Assembly: GCA_013178005.1 (NCBI GenBank)
Contig: JABLXL010000001.1
Location: 1-64,000 of the forward strand
DNA length: 64,000 bases
Direction of reading: 5' to 3'
DNA from: Actinomycetota bacterium
Lineage (GTDB): Bacteria > Actinomycetota > Geothermincolia > Geothermincolales > RBG-13-55-18
The notes under the pieces were generated by a model that saw nothing but the letters and a program-made list of their open reading frames with translations, had not been told where the DNA came from and did not search any database. The translations under genes and the position numbers were made by a program. Positions 34,772-43,672 of the stretch are shown piece after piece. Positions within the stretch are counted from its first letter, which is position 1. The number at the start of each line of letters is the position of its first letter.

Positions 34772-35722
34772 CTACCTCCGCAGGTTCTGCCTGTACCACT
34801 CCACGGTGCGCTCCAGGCCCTCGCGAAGAGAGGTGGCGGGCTTCCACCCCAAAGCCCTCGCGGCCCTGGAGGCATCCAGCGCGATGTGGTCCAACTCGCC
34901 CTCGCGCGCCTCCGCGTAAACGGGAGGGAGATCGCAGTCCATGATATCGGCGATCTCGCGATAGAGCGCGTTAACGGAGGTCTCCACGCCGGTGCCGATA
35001 TTGAGGAACTCGCCGTCCCCGGAGGTGAGAGCGGAGAGGTAGGCGTCGACGACGTCTTCCACGTAAACGAAATCCCGCGTCTGTTCGCCGTCCCCGTAGA
35101 TGACGCATTCCTCTCCCGCCAGGATGCGCCCTATGAAGATAGCCACCACGCCGGCCTCTCCGAAAGCGTTCTGCCTCGGGCCGTACACGTTGGCGAGGGC
35201 TAGAGTGCAGCAGGATATTCCGCGGGTGCGCTCGTAATAGCGGATATATTCCTCGGCTACGTTCTTGCTCACCCCGTAGGGGGAATCCGGACGCCTGGGT
35301 GCGTCCTCGGACACCGGGATGCTTTCCGGCTCTCCGTAGACACAGCCGCCTGAACTGGTGTTTATGAACCGCCTCACCCCGTTTTCGGCCGCCAACTGGA
35401 TGACGTTCAGGGTGCCGATGACGTTCACGTCCGCGTCGAGAACGGGGTTTTTCACCGAAACCCGCACATCGGGCTGAGCCGCCAGGTGGATGACCGCGTC
35501 CTGGTCTTTGCCCCTGAACGCCGCCACCAGGGCATCGTCCCTGATGTCCACGTGCAGGAAATTGAAGCGGTTTTCCTTAGCCGCTTCTTTGACGTTGTAG
35601 AGGTTTTCGAACTTCCCCGTGGAAAGGTTGTCCACCACCGTGACCGCGTGCCCTTCCCGCAGCAGGGTATCTACGAGGTTGGAGCCTATGAAACCCGCTC
35701 CTCCCGTGACTACGATCCGCAA
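34772..35722 (-). CDS. NAD-dependent sugar epimerase (UDP-glucose 4-epimerase family)
   Basis: 316 residues of the extended SDR family. GGAGFIGSNLVD is at the N-terminus, DIRD and LAAQPDVRVSV follow, and the catalytic set is Ser-Ser in NTSSGGCVYG and Tyr/Lys in YGVSK. YGDGEQTRDFVYVEDVV and NIGTGVETSV complete the family pattern. It interconverts NDP-hexoses at C4; whether it acts on glucose, N-acetyl sugars or uronates is undecided. TTG 35722 follows GGGGAGGTGCGCAA. It is the first gene of a two-gene unit with the PHP phosphatase, pointing to cell-surface polysaccharide. Confidence 0.9.
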   Translation of the reverse strand: MRIVVTGGAGFIGSNLVDTLLREGHAVTVVDNLSTGKFENLYNVKEAAKENRFNFLHVDIRDDALVAAFRGKDQDAVIHLAAQPDVRVSVKNPVLDADVNVIGTLNVIQLAAENGVRRFINTSSGGCVYGEPESIPVSEDAPRRPDSPYGVSKNVAEEYIRYYERTRGISCCTLALANVYGPRQNAFGEAGVVAIFIGRILAGEECVIYGDGEQTRDFVYVEDVVDAYLSALTSGDGEFLNIGTGVETSVNALYREIADIMDCDLPPVYAEAREGELDHIALDASRAARALGWKPATSLREGLERTVEWYRQNLRR

Positions 35723-36348
35723 TTGCGCACCTCCCCGTTTCCTTTCTTGAGACCCGGCACGCGCCGTTAGCCCGTCAACCCGTCCCCTCGCGACGGCGAG
35801 GACGTCATCGGTAAAAGACTACCATATGAAGCGAGCCCTCGGTTCCAATATTCCACGCGGGCTGCGCCTTCACCTTCGCCCTCATCCCGATCGCCCGGCC
35901 GTCGGCATGGCGGAGAAAAGCGCAAGTCTCGCCTGTTCAGGATGGTGCCATGCCCGTGCATGGAGCCCGATATGAAGCGATGCGGAACCTGGGGGGCGGA
36001 GTGGTTTCCTACGCGCGGGTATCGCGTTGTTGAGCCTACCTAAAGAGAACAAATGATAACAATTAATCGAAGTGGATTCCCCCTTACGGGACATGCGCAG
36101 GGGTACCCCATCAACGAAGCGCCTTCACCGGCCATATTTCTGGAACGTCAGCCTTGCGTTCACCTCAGCCCCCATTCCGGTTGCCCCATCCACGTGGCCT
36201 TGGCGACGAAATGGCGCGCGGTGCGGACAGTCCCAGGGTCCATTCCCCGGGATCGCATGCTCACCCTGAGAATCATGGTTTTCAGTGGGGGAGCTTAGCA
36301 GGGAAACTGATATCCATTCGGCATACGCGCGATATCCATCCGCCCTCG
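35723..36348. other. Intergenic stretch without a recognisable gene
   Basis: Upstream space of the epimerase gene. The segment around 36040-36070 is AT-rich. Small open frames on both strands lack recognisable products. Confidence 0.45.
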
Positions 36349-36540
36349 TGAGGTCCCTGCTTTGCGGCGGAGGCCCTACGTGGTGTGCCGGGCTTAAGGC
36401 GGTTCGGTCCTGGGCGATGTCCCGGGCCCGAGGGAGAAATCAAGTGCCCTCTTGCTGCGGATTCACCCAAGCTGGGTGGAAGCCTGGAGGTCATTGCGCA
36501 AGGCAGAGACGTCAGGTGCCCGTTTGCGGCGGATTCACGC
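36349..36540 (-). repeat. Degraded extra copies of the 3' end of the zinc-ribbon protein gene
   Basis: TGAGGTCCCTGCTTTGCGGC (36349), TCAAGTGCCCTCTTGCTGCG (36440) and TCAGGTGCCCGTTTGCGGCG (36512, the real gene end with its stop codon) align, the last two continuing GGATTCAC. Spacings are 91 and 72. The copies have diverged, so this is less certain than the ABC ATPase case. Confidence 0.65.
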
Positions 36541-37501
36541 TCCCATCTTCCGACTCCCACTTGAAGGAGCCGGTTATGGAGAAGAACTGGGGCCTGACCT
36601 CCTTGTACTCGCCGTAAGGCGCCCGTGCCTGGAAGACGAACAGGTAATCCCCGGCCACGATATAGAAGAGCAGAAAACGGGTTTCCTCGCCCATGGCGTT
36701 GGCGTCGAACTCGGTATAGAAGGCGGGGAGCCCCGATACCTTACTGGCGGTGAAGAGGTCGTAGGTCGGGACCTCGCCGCTTCCGGCGGGGCTTTCCGTC
36801 CCCGGCGTTCCGCCGGGAACGGTGCCGTATCCCGTACCTCCGCCCGAGGTCATGTCCTCGGAGGTGGCGTTACCGGCATTGCCGGGCTCGCCGCCCAGTG
36901 CGCGCATGCGATTGAGCGCATCGTCCACCAGGAATTCCTCGATGCTCTCAAGCCCGCCGATGGAGACGAGGGGGTCTATCTGGTAGGCGCGCAAGGTCAT
37001 GCTCTTCATGGTGGTTAGAGAGATGCTAAGGGATGCCAGCTCGTCGTCCTCCAGTGCCTCGTTCTCCAGCGTCCAGGTGTTGGGGTAGGAGATGCTGTAT
37101 CCCAGTTCGGGGTCGTTGTAATCCAGGGTGTTGTCCAGCACCTCGGGCTCGCGCTCTTCATCCCCGCCGCTCCCCCAGGTCAAGCGGTAAACCAGGTAAC
37201 CGCCTCCGGCGAGAACGGCCAGCGAAACCACCACGATGAGTGTAAGCACGAGGTAGAAGAGGATGCTTCTCCGCCTGGGTATGAGGATATCGTGCTCAGC
37301 TTTTTCCCCCAGGAAGCTCTCCACCAGGCCTTCCTGGGACAACACTGAGCCGCAGATGCCACAGAACTTGGCCCTGTCGGGCTGGTAACTCCCGCATTCC
37401 GGACAGATCAACTTATCACCCGACCCGCTCTTTAACGCACATAGCGGATATAACCACAAACGATTCGACCCGAGATCGACCTCGTCGACCCCGCCTTCCA
37501 T
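36512..37501 (-). CDS. Zinc-ribbon protein with one membrane helix and an extracellular domain
   Basis: Up to 329 residues. A double CxxC zinc ribbon (CPECGSYQPDRAKFCGICG) at about 33-51 lies before a transmembrane helix (LFYLVLTLIVVVSLAVLAGGGYLVY, about 81-105). The outer part contains YSISYPNTWTLE and other strands resembling PsbP/DUF1795-like lipoprotein domains, interrupted by a Gly/Thr/Ser-rich linker at about 200-245. The first 30 residues are unusual; a start nearer the zinc ribbon is possible. Its function is not known; such proteins in related genomes look like membrane-anchored sensors or envelope proteins, an inference only. Confidence 0.75.
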   Translation of the reverse strand: MEGGVDEVDLGSNRLWLYPLCALKSGSGDKLICPECGSYQPDRAKFCGICGSVLSQEGLVESFLGEKAEHDILIPRRRSILFYLVLTLIVVVSLAVLAGGGYLVYRLTWGSGGDEEREPEVLDNTLDYNDPELGYSISYPNTWTLENEALEDDELASLSISLTTMKSMTLRAYQIDPLVSIGGLESIEEFLVDDALNRMRALGGEPGNAGNATSEDMTSGGGTGYGTVPGGTPGTESPAGSGEVPTYDLFTASKVSGLPAFYTEFDANAMGEETRFLLFYIVAGDYLFVFQARAPYGEYKEVRPQFFSITGSFKWESEDGSVNPPQTGT

Positions 37502-37555
37502 TAAGGATTATAGACGATCAAACGGACATATTAGTTGCCACCGCGGTTTCATCGG

Positions 37556-37717
37556 TTCCCGCGAGCAAGGCGGCATTTTCCAGACCAGCATCGTTTAACA
37601 TTGACGATGCCAGGTATCGACGTTTTTCCCTGCTTCCCGCGAGCAAGGCGGCATTTTCCAGACCAGCATCGTTTAACATTGACGATGCCAGGTATCGACG
37701 TTTTTCCCTGCTTCCCG
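37556..37717. repeat. Two 78-bp tandem repeats abutting the L,D-transpeptidase stop codon
   Basis: The copies are 37556-37633 and 37634-37711 and appear identical; a third begins (TTCCCG) and runs into the stop codon at 37718-37720. Each contains the hairpin GCATCG/CGATGC around TTTAACATTGA, which might act on the transcript 3' end. The 78-bp period is 26 codons. Confidence 0.95.
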
Positions 37718-39541
37718 TCAGCGCGGGTAACTGAAGTACATGGCGCGTTCCACCACCGCCGGCCCGCCCGTGTCCACGCGTATGGAGAACTCGGAGTTCG
37801 ACAGGTTGGGCACCAGGTTGACCTTCAGGGTGGCGCGGCTGTGCGGACCCACCATCATAGGCTGTCCCACCGTGGAGCCGTCGGGACGGCAGAAGGTGAC
37901 CACCACCGGCAGATCGTAATCGTTGGGGTTCATCACCAGGAGGTAGGTGTCGAAGAAACGCGAGGTGTAACCCTCGGCGAAGAAACGCAGGATGCCCGGA
38001 TCGGTGCAACCCGCCTGCACGTGGCCCCCGGGGCATTCCGCGTACCCGAAATACATGGCCCTCTCCGCCACCACCGGGAGGGTCGACGTCAGCCTCACCG
38101 AGACGTCGGTGTCCCCCATGTCCGGCGCGGCGTCCACGTTGATGGTGATCCTGCTCCCGGCGCGGGCCGGGAAGTCCTGGGAATACACGCTTCCGTCGGG
38201 CTTCATGAAATCCAGGGTCACCACCGCATCCTGGGGGTTGGGGTTGAGGACCAGGATGTACTCGTCGAAGCCGCCCCCGGTGTAGCCCTCGGCGAAGTAC
38301 CACTGCGTGGAGGGCTCGTTCGCGCCGAGCGAGACGTGTCCTCCCGTCGCGCCGTTATAGTCGAAGTACATGGCTCGCTCCGCCACAACCGGGCCCTGGG
38401 CATGCACGCGCACCGAAACGTTGGTGTCCGACATCCCCGGGAAATCATCCACGTGGAAGGTTATGCGGGTCTTGGGGCCGATGTCGAAGGTGGAGGTATG
38501 GGAACTGCCGTCCGGGAGCATCATCTCGAGGTCGAAGGAGGTGACGGCATCCTCGGGATTGAACACCAGGATATATTCGTCGAAGCCGCCCCCCGTGTAC
38601 CCTTCGGCGAAGTACCAGTCGGTGTGGGATGCCGCGGTGCCCCTGGAAACGTGACCGCCGCGGATAGGCATGGGAGGAGCCTGGAAGGGTCCGGGGATTA
38701 TGGACAACGGCGTCCCGTCGGGGGCCCAGTAATAAGGGATGTGAGCCTTGGTGGGATCCAGGCGCACGCAGCCGTGGGAGGCAGGATAGCCCAGGCCCTC
38801 GTAATTGGTCTGCACTCCATTGACCATAGGCCAGGCATGAATGGCGTAATCCTCGAAAAACCCCATCCAGTAGTAGCACACCGTTCCCGGATACTTGGGC
38901 ACGGGGTGGACCTCGTCATGGTATAGGATGCGGAAGTTGCCGACGGGAGTGGGAGTGCCGCCCGCTCCCGAGGAGACCAGGAAGACATACACGACCCGCC
39001 CGTTCTCCAGGCAGTACAGCTTCTGCTCGGAAAGGCTGATGACCATGCTCTTTTGCACCGTCACCGCCGCCTCGAAGAGCTGCGCCTCGGGCGACGCCGC
39101 CAGCTCCGGCGTGGGCGGCCCCTCCCGACCCTCCCTATCCACCGAGGTCACGACGTAATAATAGGTGGTGCCGTCGGTGAGGCCGGTATCCACGTACCCG
39201 AGGTAGTTCACGGCGGAATCCGTTCGTCGCTCGCTGAGCAGTTCGTAAGGCCCCCCCGGATGAGCCGCTCGGTAGACGCGATACGCCGCGACGTTTCCCG
39301 AAGGGCTGTCAGACCACCCGAGGTTGACCTTGCCTCCGTTGTCGTTCGGGCGGTCGATGGCCCAGGGATTCGAAGGTGGGAGGGGGGCGTCGTGCGCGGA
39401 AGCGCCGGATGTGCCGGCAGAGAGCGCCAGGATACATGCCACCAGGGTTGCGGCTGACAGCCGGAGCGCCGTGCGCAAACGTTTCCCGTGGTCTCGGGAT
39501 GATGTGAGTCTCATGCGATCCATCGTCTTTCCATCTGCCAT
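37718..39541 (-). CDS. Secreted L,D-transpeptidase with fibronectin III domain and three surface repeats
   Basis: 607 residues. An N-terminal signal (LRLSAATLVACILALSAG) ends near residue 48. A fibronectin type III domain spans about 55-145. The YkuD catalytic domain (about 160-285) has IHAWP and the active-site SHGCVRLD with the nucleophilic Cys. Three repeats of about 115 residues follow, each running WYFAEGYTGGGFDEYILV ... VVAERAMYF.Y ... GGHV; the last is partial. YkuD enzymes form 3-3 peptidoglycan cross-links or attach proteins to the wall. The same repeat ends the gene at 1-140. The start could also be one of the ATGs at 39523 or 39514; GATGGAAAG favours the former. Confidence 0.92.
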   Translation of the reverse strand: MADGKTMDRMRLTSSRDHGKRLRTALRLSAATLVACILALSAGTSGASAHDAPLPPSNPWAIDRPNDNGGKVNLGWSDSPSGNVAAYRVYRAAHPGGPYELLSERRTDSAVNYLGYVDTGLTDGTTYYYVVTSVDREGREGPPTPELAASPEAQLFEAAVTVQKSMVISLSEQKLYCLENGRVVYVFLVSSGAGGTPTPVGNFRILYHDEVHPVPKYPGTVCYYWMGFFEDYAIHAWPMVNGVQTNYEGLGYPASHGCVRLDPTKAHIPYYWAPDGTPLSIIPGPFQAPPMPIRGGHVSRGTAASHTDWYFAEGYTGGGFDEYILVFNPEDAVTSFDLEMMLPDGSSHTSTFDIGPKTRITFHVDDFPGMSDTNVSVRVHAQGPVVAERAMYFDYNGATGGHVSLGANEPSTQWYFAEGYTGGGFDEYILVLNPNPQDAVVTLDFMKPDGSVYSQDFPARAGSRITINVDAAPDMGDTDVSVRLTSTLPVVAERAMYFGYAECPGGHVQAGCTDPGILRFFAEGYTSRFFDTYLLVMNPNDYDLPVVVTFCRPDGSTVGQPMMVGPHSRATLKVNLVPNLSNSEFSIRVDTGGPAVVERAMYFSYPR

Positions 39542-39624
39542 TGCTGGGCGCGGAACGAGCGCGCCGAAAACGCCGGGTTGACAAGCGGGAACCCGTGGCT
39601 GACCGGGTCCCCGATACAGAGGTA

Positions 39625-39662
39625 ATTATGGGGTCGCCCTCGCGTTTTGACAAGGGTTGTCA
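39625..39662 (-). promoter_or_regulatory. Promoter of the L,D-transpeptidase gene with overlapping palindrome
   Basis: On the minus strand TTGTCA (39653-39648), 17 bases, then CATAAT (39630-39625) form a strong sigma-70-type promoter about 85 bp upstream of the gene. The perfect palindrome TGACAAGGGTTGTCA (39648-39662) covers the -35 box and could be a repressor site. Confidence 0.75.
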
Positions 39663-40183
39663 TCAACATGTCATATGATCAAACACAGGCGTTTTCCCGC
39701 GCGCGGTGGGAACGTGAACCGAATCTATTATTCCGGAAGAGTGGCGCCCGGGTGGAAGGAGAAAGGTTGGTCGATAGCGCGTCCGGGTCTTCGAGTTGTT
39801 GCCTATGGGGATGTATAGGGAAACTCGACGCTCACCAGGGCGATCTGTCCAGGGAGGGTCTTGGTGGGGCCTATTCGGAGGGCCGTGGAGTGACCCGCGC
39901 AAGGATCCGGAAGGATACGACCGGGGGCTCGAGCAGGAGCTCGACCATGGCGCGGGCGCGGGTCAAGCGGGTTAAGATAGCCGGCGTTTCTGCCGATTTA
40001 GATACTGTTGCATGCATGCAGAGGCAGGTAAAAGGTGTTTTCACGCGAAGCCGGTCCTGGCTCGCGTAGGCGGCAAGCCCCCCGGTGATGTGGCCGCAGG
40101 CGGGGCAGGGGTTAAGGGTTACCCGCATGGAGCCCGGGCGAGCGTGGAAGGCAGGCGTGAAAAGCGGGATACGAGGTGATGAT
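39663..40183. other. Intergenic stretch without a recognisable gene
   Basis: Divergent upstream space. Open frames here are short and unlike known proteins. CGAGGTGATGATT at 40172-40183 is the ribosome binding site of the next gene. Confidence 0.45.
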
Positions 40184-40516
40184 TTGGCGCGGGTTGGCAA
40201 TTTTATCGTCCGGGACGCGGACATCGATAGGATAAAACTGGAACTGATTACCTTCTTCAAGGACAATCCAGGCACCGTGGACAGCGCCGAGAAGATAAGC
40301 CTATGCCTTGGGCGCAACCGGGACGAGGTGGAGAGCGCGCTGGAAGAGCTCGCCGAGCATGGAATATGCTATCGTGTGTCGTCAAGGCCGGTGCCCATAT
40401 TCATGTACTACGCCTCGGCGCAGATCCTCAGGCGCATCGCCGAGCTGGCGCCGGATCTCGACTATACCGCCCAGCTGGAGCTGGTGAACACCCTCCTCGC
40501 GCGCCGCAAGGCCTGA
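40184..40516 (+). CDS. Small winged-helix-like protein
   Basis: 110 residues from TTG 40184. The start was chosen because GAGGTGAT, an excellent match to the 16S tail, lies seven bases upstream; longer in-frame starts (GTG 40157 and ATG 40085) are possible. The middle (DRIKLELITFFKDNPGTVDS through LGRNRDEVESALEELAEHGI) has the helix pattern of a winged helix-turn-helix. The C-terminus is a helix reminiscent of ArsR-like or archaeal-type regulators (SAQILRRIAELAPDLDYTA). A DNA-binding role is probable but unproven. It lies upstream of rsmI, which starts 240 bp later. Confidence 0.65.
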   Translation: MARVGNFIVRDADIDRIKLELITFFKDNPGTVDSAEKISLCLGRNRDEVESALEELAEHGICYRVSSRPVPIFMYYASAQILRRIAELAPDLDYTAQLELVNTLLARRKA

Positions 40517-40660
40517 GCGCCAGGAAAGCCTGTCTCTCCACTGTCCTCCAGAGCGATCGTCCCCTTGATCAGAGGCATGCTGTAGCTTTCCATCCCCGCT
40601 TTTAACAATGTACTGGCGGCCACATCCCTTTCACGCGCCGCGAGGCTTGAGCGCCAGGGG
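40500..40660 (+). repeat. 3' end of the winged-helix gene repeated downstream
   Basis: CGCGCCGCAAGGCCTGAGCGCCAGG at 40500-40524 contains the gene's last codons and stop. CGCGCCGCGAGGCTTGAGCGCCAGG at 40634-40658 repeats it with two changes, period 134. The copied stop is again TGA. Confidence 0.8.
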
Positions 40661-40757
40661 AGCGCAAGCTGCCGAAGCGTGCCCGGTCGCCTTCCGGGAA
40701 AGGATCGCTCGCGAAGGCCTCAACCCTTCGACCACACGGCGGGTATATAATCCAGGT

Positions 40758-41594
40758 ATGAAAACGGGTAAGCTTTATCTCGTGGGGACGCCTATAGGTA
40801 ATATGGAAGATATTACCTTACGTGCACTGCGGGTCCTGCGCGAGGCCGACTTGGTGGCGGCGGAGGACACCAGGCGGGCCCGGAAGCTGCTTTCGCGCTA
40901 TGACATACACACCATGGTGACCAGCTACCACGGGAACAACGAGCGCGAGAAGGCGGAGTCGGTGGCCAAGGAGGTCGCCGCGGGGAAGAAAGTGGCGGTG
41001 GTGAGCGATGCCGGGATGCCCGGCGTGGCCGATCCCGGTTTCCGGGTAGTCGAGGAATGTGCGCGTCGCGGACTCGACGTGGAGGTCATCCCGGGCCCCA
41101 GTTCTCTGACTGCGGCGTTGGCCATTTCCGGCATGCCCCTTGCCTCCTTCCGTTTTCTGGGTTTTCTGCCCCGCAAAGCGGGGGAGCGGCGCTCGCGCCT
41201 CTCCTCCCTCCTGCGCGAAGGGGACTCCCTGGTTTTCTACGAGGCGCCCCACCGGGTGTTGGACACCTTGGGCGATCTCGCGGAGCTGGCTCCGGAGCGC
41301 GAGGTGGTGGTCGCGCGGGAGCTGACCAAGGTCCACGAGGAGGTGCTGAGGGGGAGGGCGCAGGAAGTCCTGGCATCGCTGGTGAAGGGCGCGAGGCGTG
41401 GTGAATTCGTGGTCATCGTGGGCCCTAGCTCAGAAGCGGAGGCACCACCTCTCCCCCACCTTGCGCGGGAGGTTGCGGAGCTGGTAGAAGGGGGGCTGGC
41501 GCCCCGCGAGGCGGTGCGCGCCGTGGCCAAGAGGCACGATGTATCCCAGCGTGAGGTTTACGGCGCATGGTTGGAAGTGCGGGAAAAGGACTGA
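40758..41594 (+). CDS. rsmI: 16S rRNA (cytidine1402-2'-O)-methyltransferase
   Basis: 278 residues from ATG 40758. It belongs to the tetrapyrrole-methylase fold. GKLYLVGTPIGNMEDIT is at the N-terminus, EDTRRARKLL and SYHGNNE follow, VSDAGMPGVADPG and EVIPGPSSLTAALAISG are the SAM-binding loops, and FLGFLPRK is typical of RsmI. It methylates C1402 in the ribosomal P site. In Bacillus this gene (yabC) precedes abrB-metS, and the same block follows here, supporting the call. A dispersed element starts right after the stop. Confidence 0.95.
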   Translation: MKTGKLYLVGTPIGNMEDITLRALRVLREADLVAAEDTRRARKLLSRYDIHTMVTSYHGNNEREKAESVAKEVAAGKKVAVVSDAGMPGVADPGFRVVEECARRGLDVEVIPGPSSLTAALAISGMPLASFRFLGFLPRKAGERRSRLSSLLREGDSLVFYEAPHRVLDTLGDLAELAPEREVVVARELTKVHEEVLRGRAQEVLASLVKGARRGEFVVIVGPSSEAEAPPLPHLAREVAELVEGGLAPREAVRAVAKRHDVSQREVYGAWLEVREKD

Positions 41595-42004
41595 CCGACA
41601 ATCAAGGCCGAGGGGTCACCTATGAAAATGGCTGTCAACCGCCCTGCAGGCCCGCTCCGGCGAAGGGTCTCTTGATAATGGACCAGAATCAGTCACCTAT
41701 CCGTGCTCTGCAAGCAGGCACACTACACTTTGGAAGCCGGCCTCTCAATCAAGGCTGGCCATCGGCCTGAGGCCAAGGGGTCAAGCTCTGGAAGCCGAGG
41801 CATCAAGCATTGAAATCGGTCACGGGCTTAGCGGCTAGAGCGTTTGAGCCATGGGCTGGGTAGAGCCCTTGCGGACCCACAACCTCAAGGTGTGAGGATT
41901 TCGATTCTGGTATTGGGCAAGGGCTGTGCCGTTGGTACCATTGGGGTTTGGCAAGACTTCGGCTAAAAGCAAAGCGAGGAATAATTCAAGATACGACCCC
42001 AAGG
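41595..42004. repeat. Dispersed repeat element, copy F, between two convergent stop codons
   Basis: AAGGCCGAGGGGTCACCT starts about ten bases after the rsmI stop. GGCTGGCCATCGGCCTGAGGCC is in the middle (about 41753), and the core AAAAGCAAAGCGAGGAATAATTCAAGATACGACCCC is at 41965-42000, four bases from the stop codon (42005-42007) of the convergent lipoprotein gene. This copy is longer than copy B. Confidence 0.88.
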
Positions 42005-42538
42005 CTACGTGTCCTGCGGCGGGCCCACCGCGCCGGTCTCCCGGAGGCGCGCCTTCAGGAGCTTCAGGCTTCCCGCCTCGAAGCCGAGGCCCTCGAGCAT
42101 GCCCTCCGCGACGGCCGCCGCCTGTTTCTCATCCAGGTTGACCTGCGTGAAGCGGTCAGGCGCTGTGGTGAAATCCAAGAAACTGAGGAGATCGCCGTAG
42201 ATATCAATGCCTATCCATCCGGCGTTTCCCCCCTCCTGCGTCTGCAGCGTGTAGAACCGTTGACCTTCCGCCCCGGCCTCGTGCTCGCTGATGCCCGCGA
42301 CCCCCGGTATGCGGGCGCGGGCGAGCTCGAGGGCCGCTTGCATCATCTCGTCGGGGCCGGAAAGCGGTTCCCCCCTTTGCACCTCCTCGACGACGAAGGC
42401 CTCCAGCGGGTCGCCCGCTCCGGGGCTCGCGCTCCCGGTTCCGCAGCCGCACGCGCAAAAGGCGGCATGGAGAAGAGCCGCTGAGAGCAGAAGGATGGTC
42501 AGGACACCGGCACCACAGCCCTTTGATCTTTCACACAT
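42005..42538 (-). CDS. Lipoprotein of unknown function
   Basis: 177 residues. It begins MCERSKGCGAG, then a hydrophobic run (VLTILLLSAALLHAAF) and CACGCG, a plausible lipobox region, so it is exported and lipid-modified. The body (RFYTLQTQEGGNAGWIGIDIYGDLLSFLDF) is a small alpha/beta domain resembling PepSY/YcdB-type domains; that resemblance is tentative. ATG 42538 was chosen because GGGAGGT lies about six bases upstream. This leader with the start codon is present three times upstream (42515-42775). Confidence 0.75.
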   Translation of the reverse strand: MCERSKGCGAGVLTILLLSAALLHAAFCACGCGTGSASPGAGDPLEAFVVEEVQRGEPLSGPDEMMQAALELARARIPGVAGISEHEAGAEGQRFYTLQTQEGGNAGWIGIDIYGDLLSFLDFTTAPDRFTQVNLDEKQAAAVAEGMLEGLGFEAGSLKLLKARLRETGAVGPPQDT

Positions 42539-42775
42539 TACGCTACCTCCCTTGTGCCCCGGACGATGGTAGGAAGTAGAGCAGAGGGATGGCCAAGAAA
42601 GCTGCATCACAGCCCTTTGATCTTTCACGCATTACGCTACCTCCCTTGTGCCCCGGACGATGGTAGGAAGTAGAGCAGAGGGATGGCCAAGAAAGCTGCA
42701 CCACAGCCCTTTGATCTTTCACACATTACGCTACCTCCCTTGTGCCCCGGACGATGGTCGGAACTCTTTGACACA
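42515..42775 (-). repeat. Three 94-bp tandem copies of the lipoprotein gene's 5' end
   Basis: ACAGCCCTTTGATCTTTCAC starts at 42515, 42609 and 42703, an exact period of 94, with very few differences. On the minus strand each copy includes CAAGGGAGGTAGCGTA, the ATG (or ATG-like CATTACG context) and the first codons of the gene. Ribosome binding site and start codon are therefore presented three times, only the last one followed by the gene. Confidence 0.95.
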
Positions 42776-42864
42776 CCTAATATCTGCCCTTAGCCATATA
42801 GGACACGCTATTCGCCCGTCTTGTTCCACCCGGAGAAGCTCTCGCCCGAAGGCCGCGAACAAGC

Positions 42865-43626
42865 TCAAGCAGGTCGCCGGAAGGGGTCGGGCAGGAGCAG
42901 CCGGTCCAGCTCGACGCCCTTGAGCTCTGCTACCTTCTTGGCGATGAGCGGCAGGCGCTCGGGGGAGTTTGGCTTGCCGCGATGTGGGTGCGGAGAGAGG
43001 AAGGGGCAATCGGTCTCGATGAGCAGCTTGTCCAGGGGCAGTTCCCTGACCACGTCCTGCAGGCGGCGCGCGTTATGGAAGGTCACCGGCCCGGCCACGG
43101 AGACGTATCCCCCCATGTCAAGGACGGCGCGGGCCATATTGAGGTCGCCCGAGAAACAGTGCATAATCAGCCTTCCGTCAAAAGGGGCGTATTCCTCGAG
43201 GATGCGAAGGGTGTCGGCGTGGGCCTCGCGGTCGTGCACCACCACCGGCAGGGAGAGCTCCGCCGCCAGGTCCAGAAGGGAGCGGAAGGTGCGCTCCTGG
43301 TCGTCGCGGGGCGAGAGGTTGCGGTAGAAATCCAGCCCCGTCTCGCCTATGCCCACCACGCGCGGGTCTGCGGCCAGGCGGCGCAGCGTGCGCAGGGCCT
43401 CAGCGTCCAGGTCGCTCGCGTCGTGGGGGTGCAGGCCCACCACCGCGAGGACGTCGGGAAAAAGGTTGGCGAGTTGCACGGCGCGGCGGCTGGACTCCAC
43501 GCTGATGCCGATGGTGACCACGCGCGTGACCCCCGCCAGGCGAGCCCTTTCCAGGGCCCCTCCGACGTCCTCCTCCAGCAGGTCCAGGTGGGCATGAGTG
43601 TCTACCAAGTTCATATCGTATTCCAT
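42865..43626 (-). CDS. tatD: TatD-family metal-dependent hydrolase
   Basis: 253 residues (249 if the ATG at 43614 is used). HxH metal motif DTHAHLDLLEED is at the N-terminus, VGLHPHDA, GIGETGLDFYR with the bridging Glu, VVHDREA, MHCFSGD, and IETDCPFLSPHPHRGK with the catalytic Asp. TatD enzymes are DNases/phosphoesterases with 3'-5' exonuclease activity. In Bacillus (yabD) it follows metS; here it is directly downstream of metG, 46 bp away, as part of the conserved block. Confidence 0.93.
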   Translation of the reverse strand: MEYDMNLVDTHAHLDLLEEDVGGALERARLAGVTRVVTIGISVESSRRAVQLANLFPDVLAVVGLHPHDASDLDAEALRTLRRLAADPRVVGIGETGLDFYRNLSPRDDQERTFRSLLDLAAELSLPVVVHDREAHADTLRILEEYAPFDGRLIMHCFSGDLNMARAVLDMGGYVSVAGPVTFHNARRLQDVVRELPLDKLLIETDCPFLSPHPHRGKPNSPERLPLIAKKVAELKGVELDRLLLPDPFRRPA

Positions 43627-43672
43627 CCCCCAAGCGTCGCTGGAGAAAATCGCCTCCGCGCCACCGACTCCG

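Noticed and set aside
12129-42004. Insertion sequences or prophage
   Set aside because: No transposase, integrase or phage gene is present; the repeats lack coding capacity.
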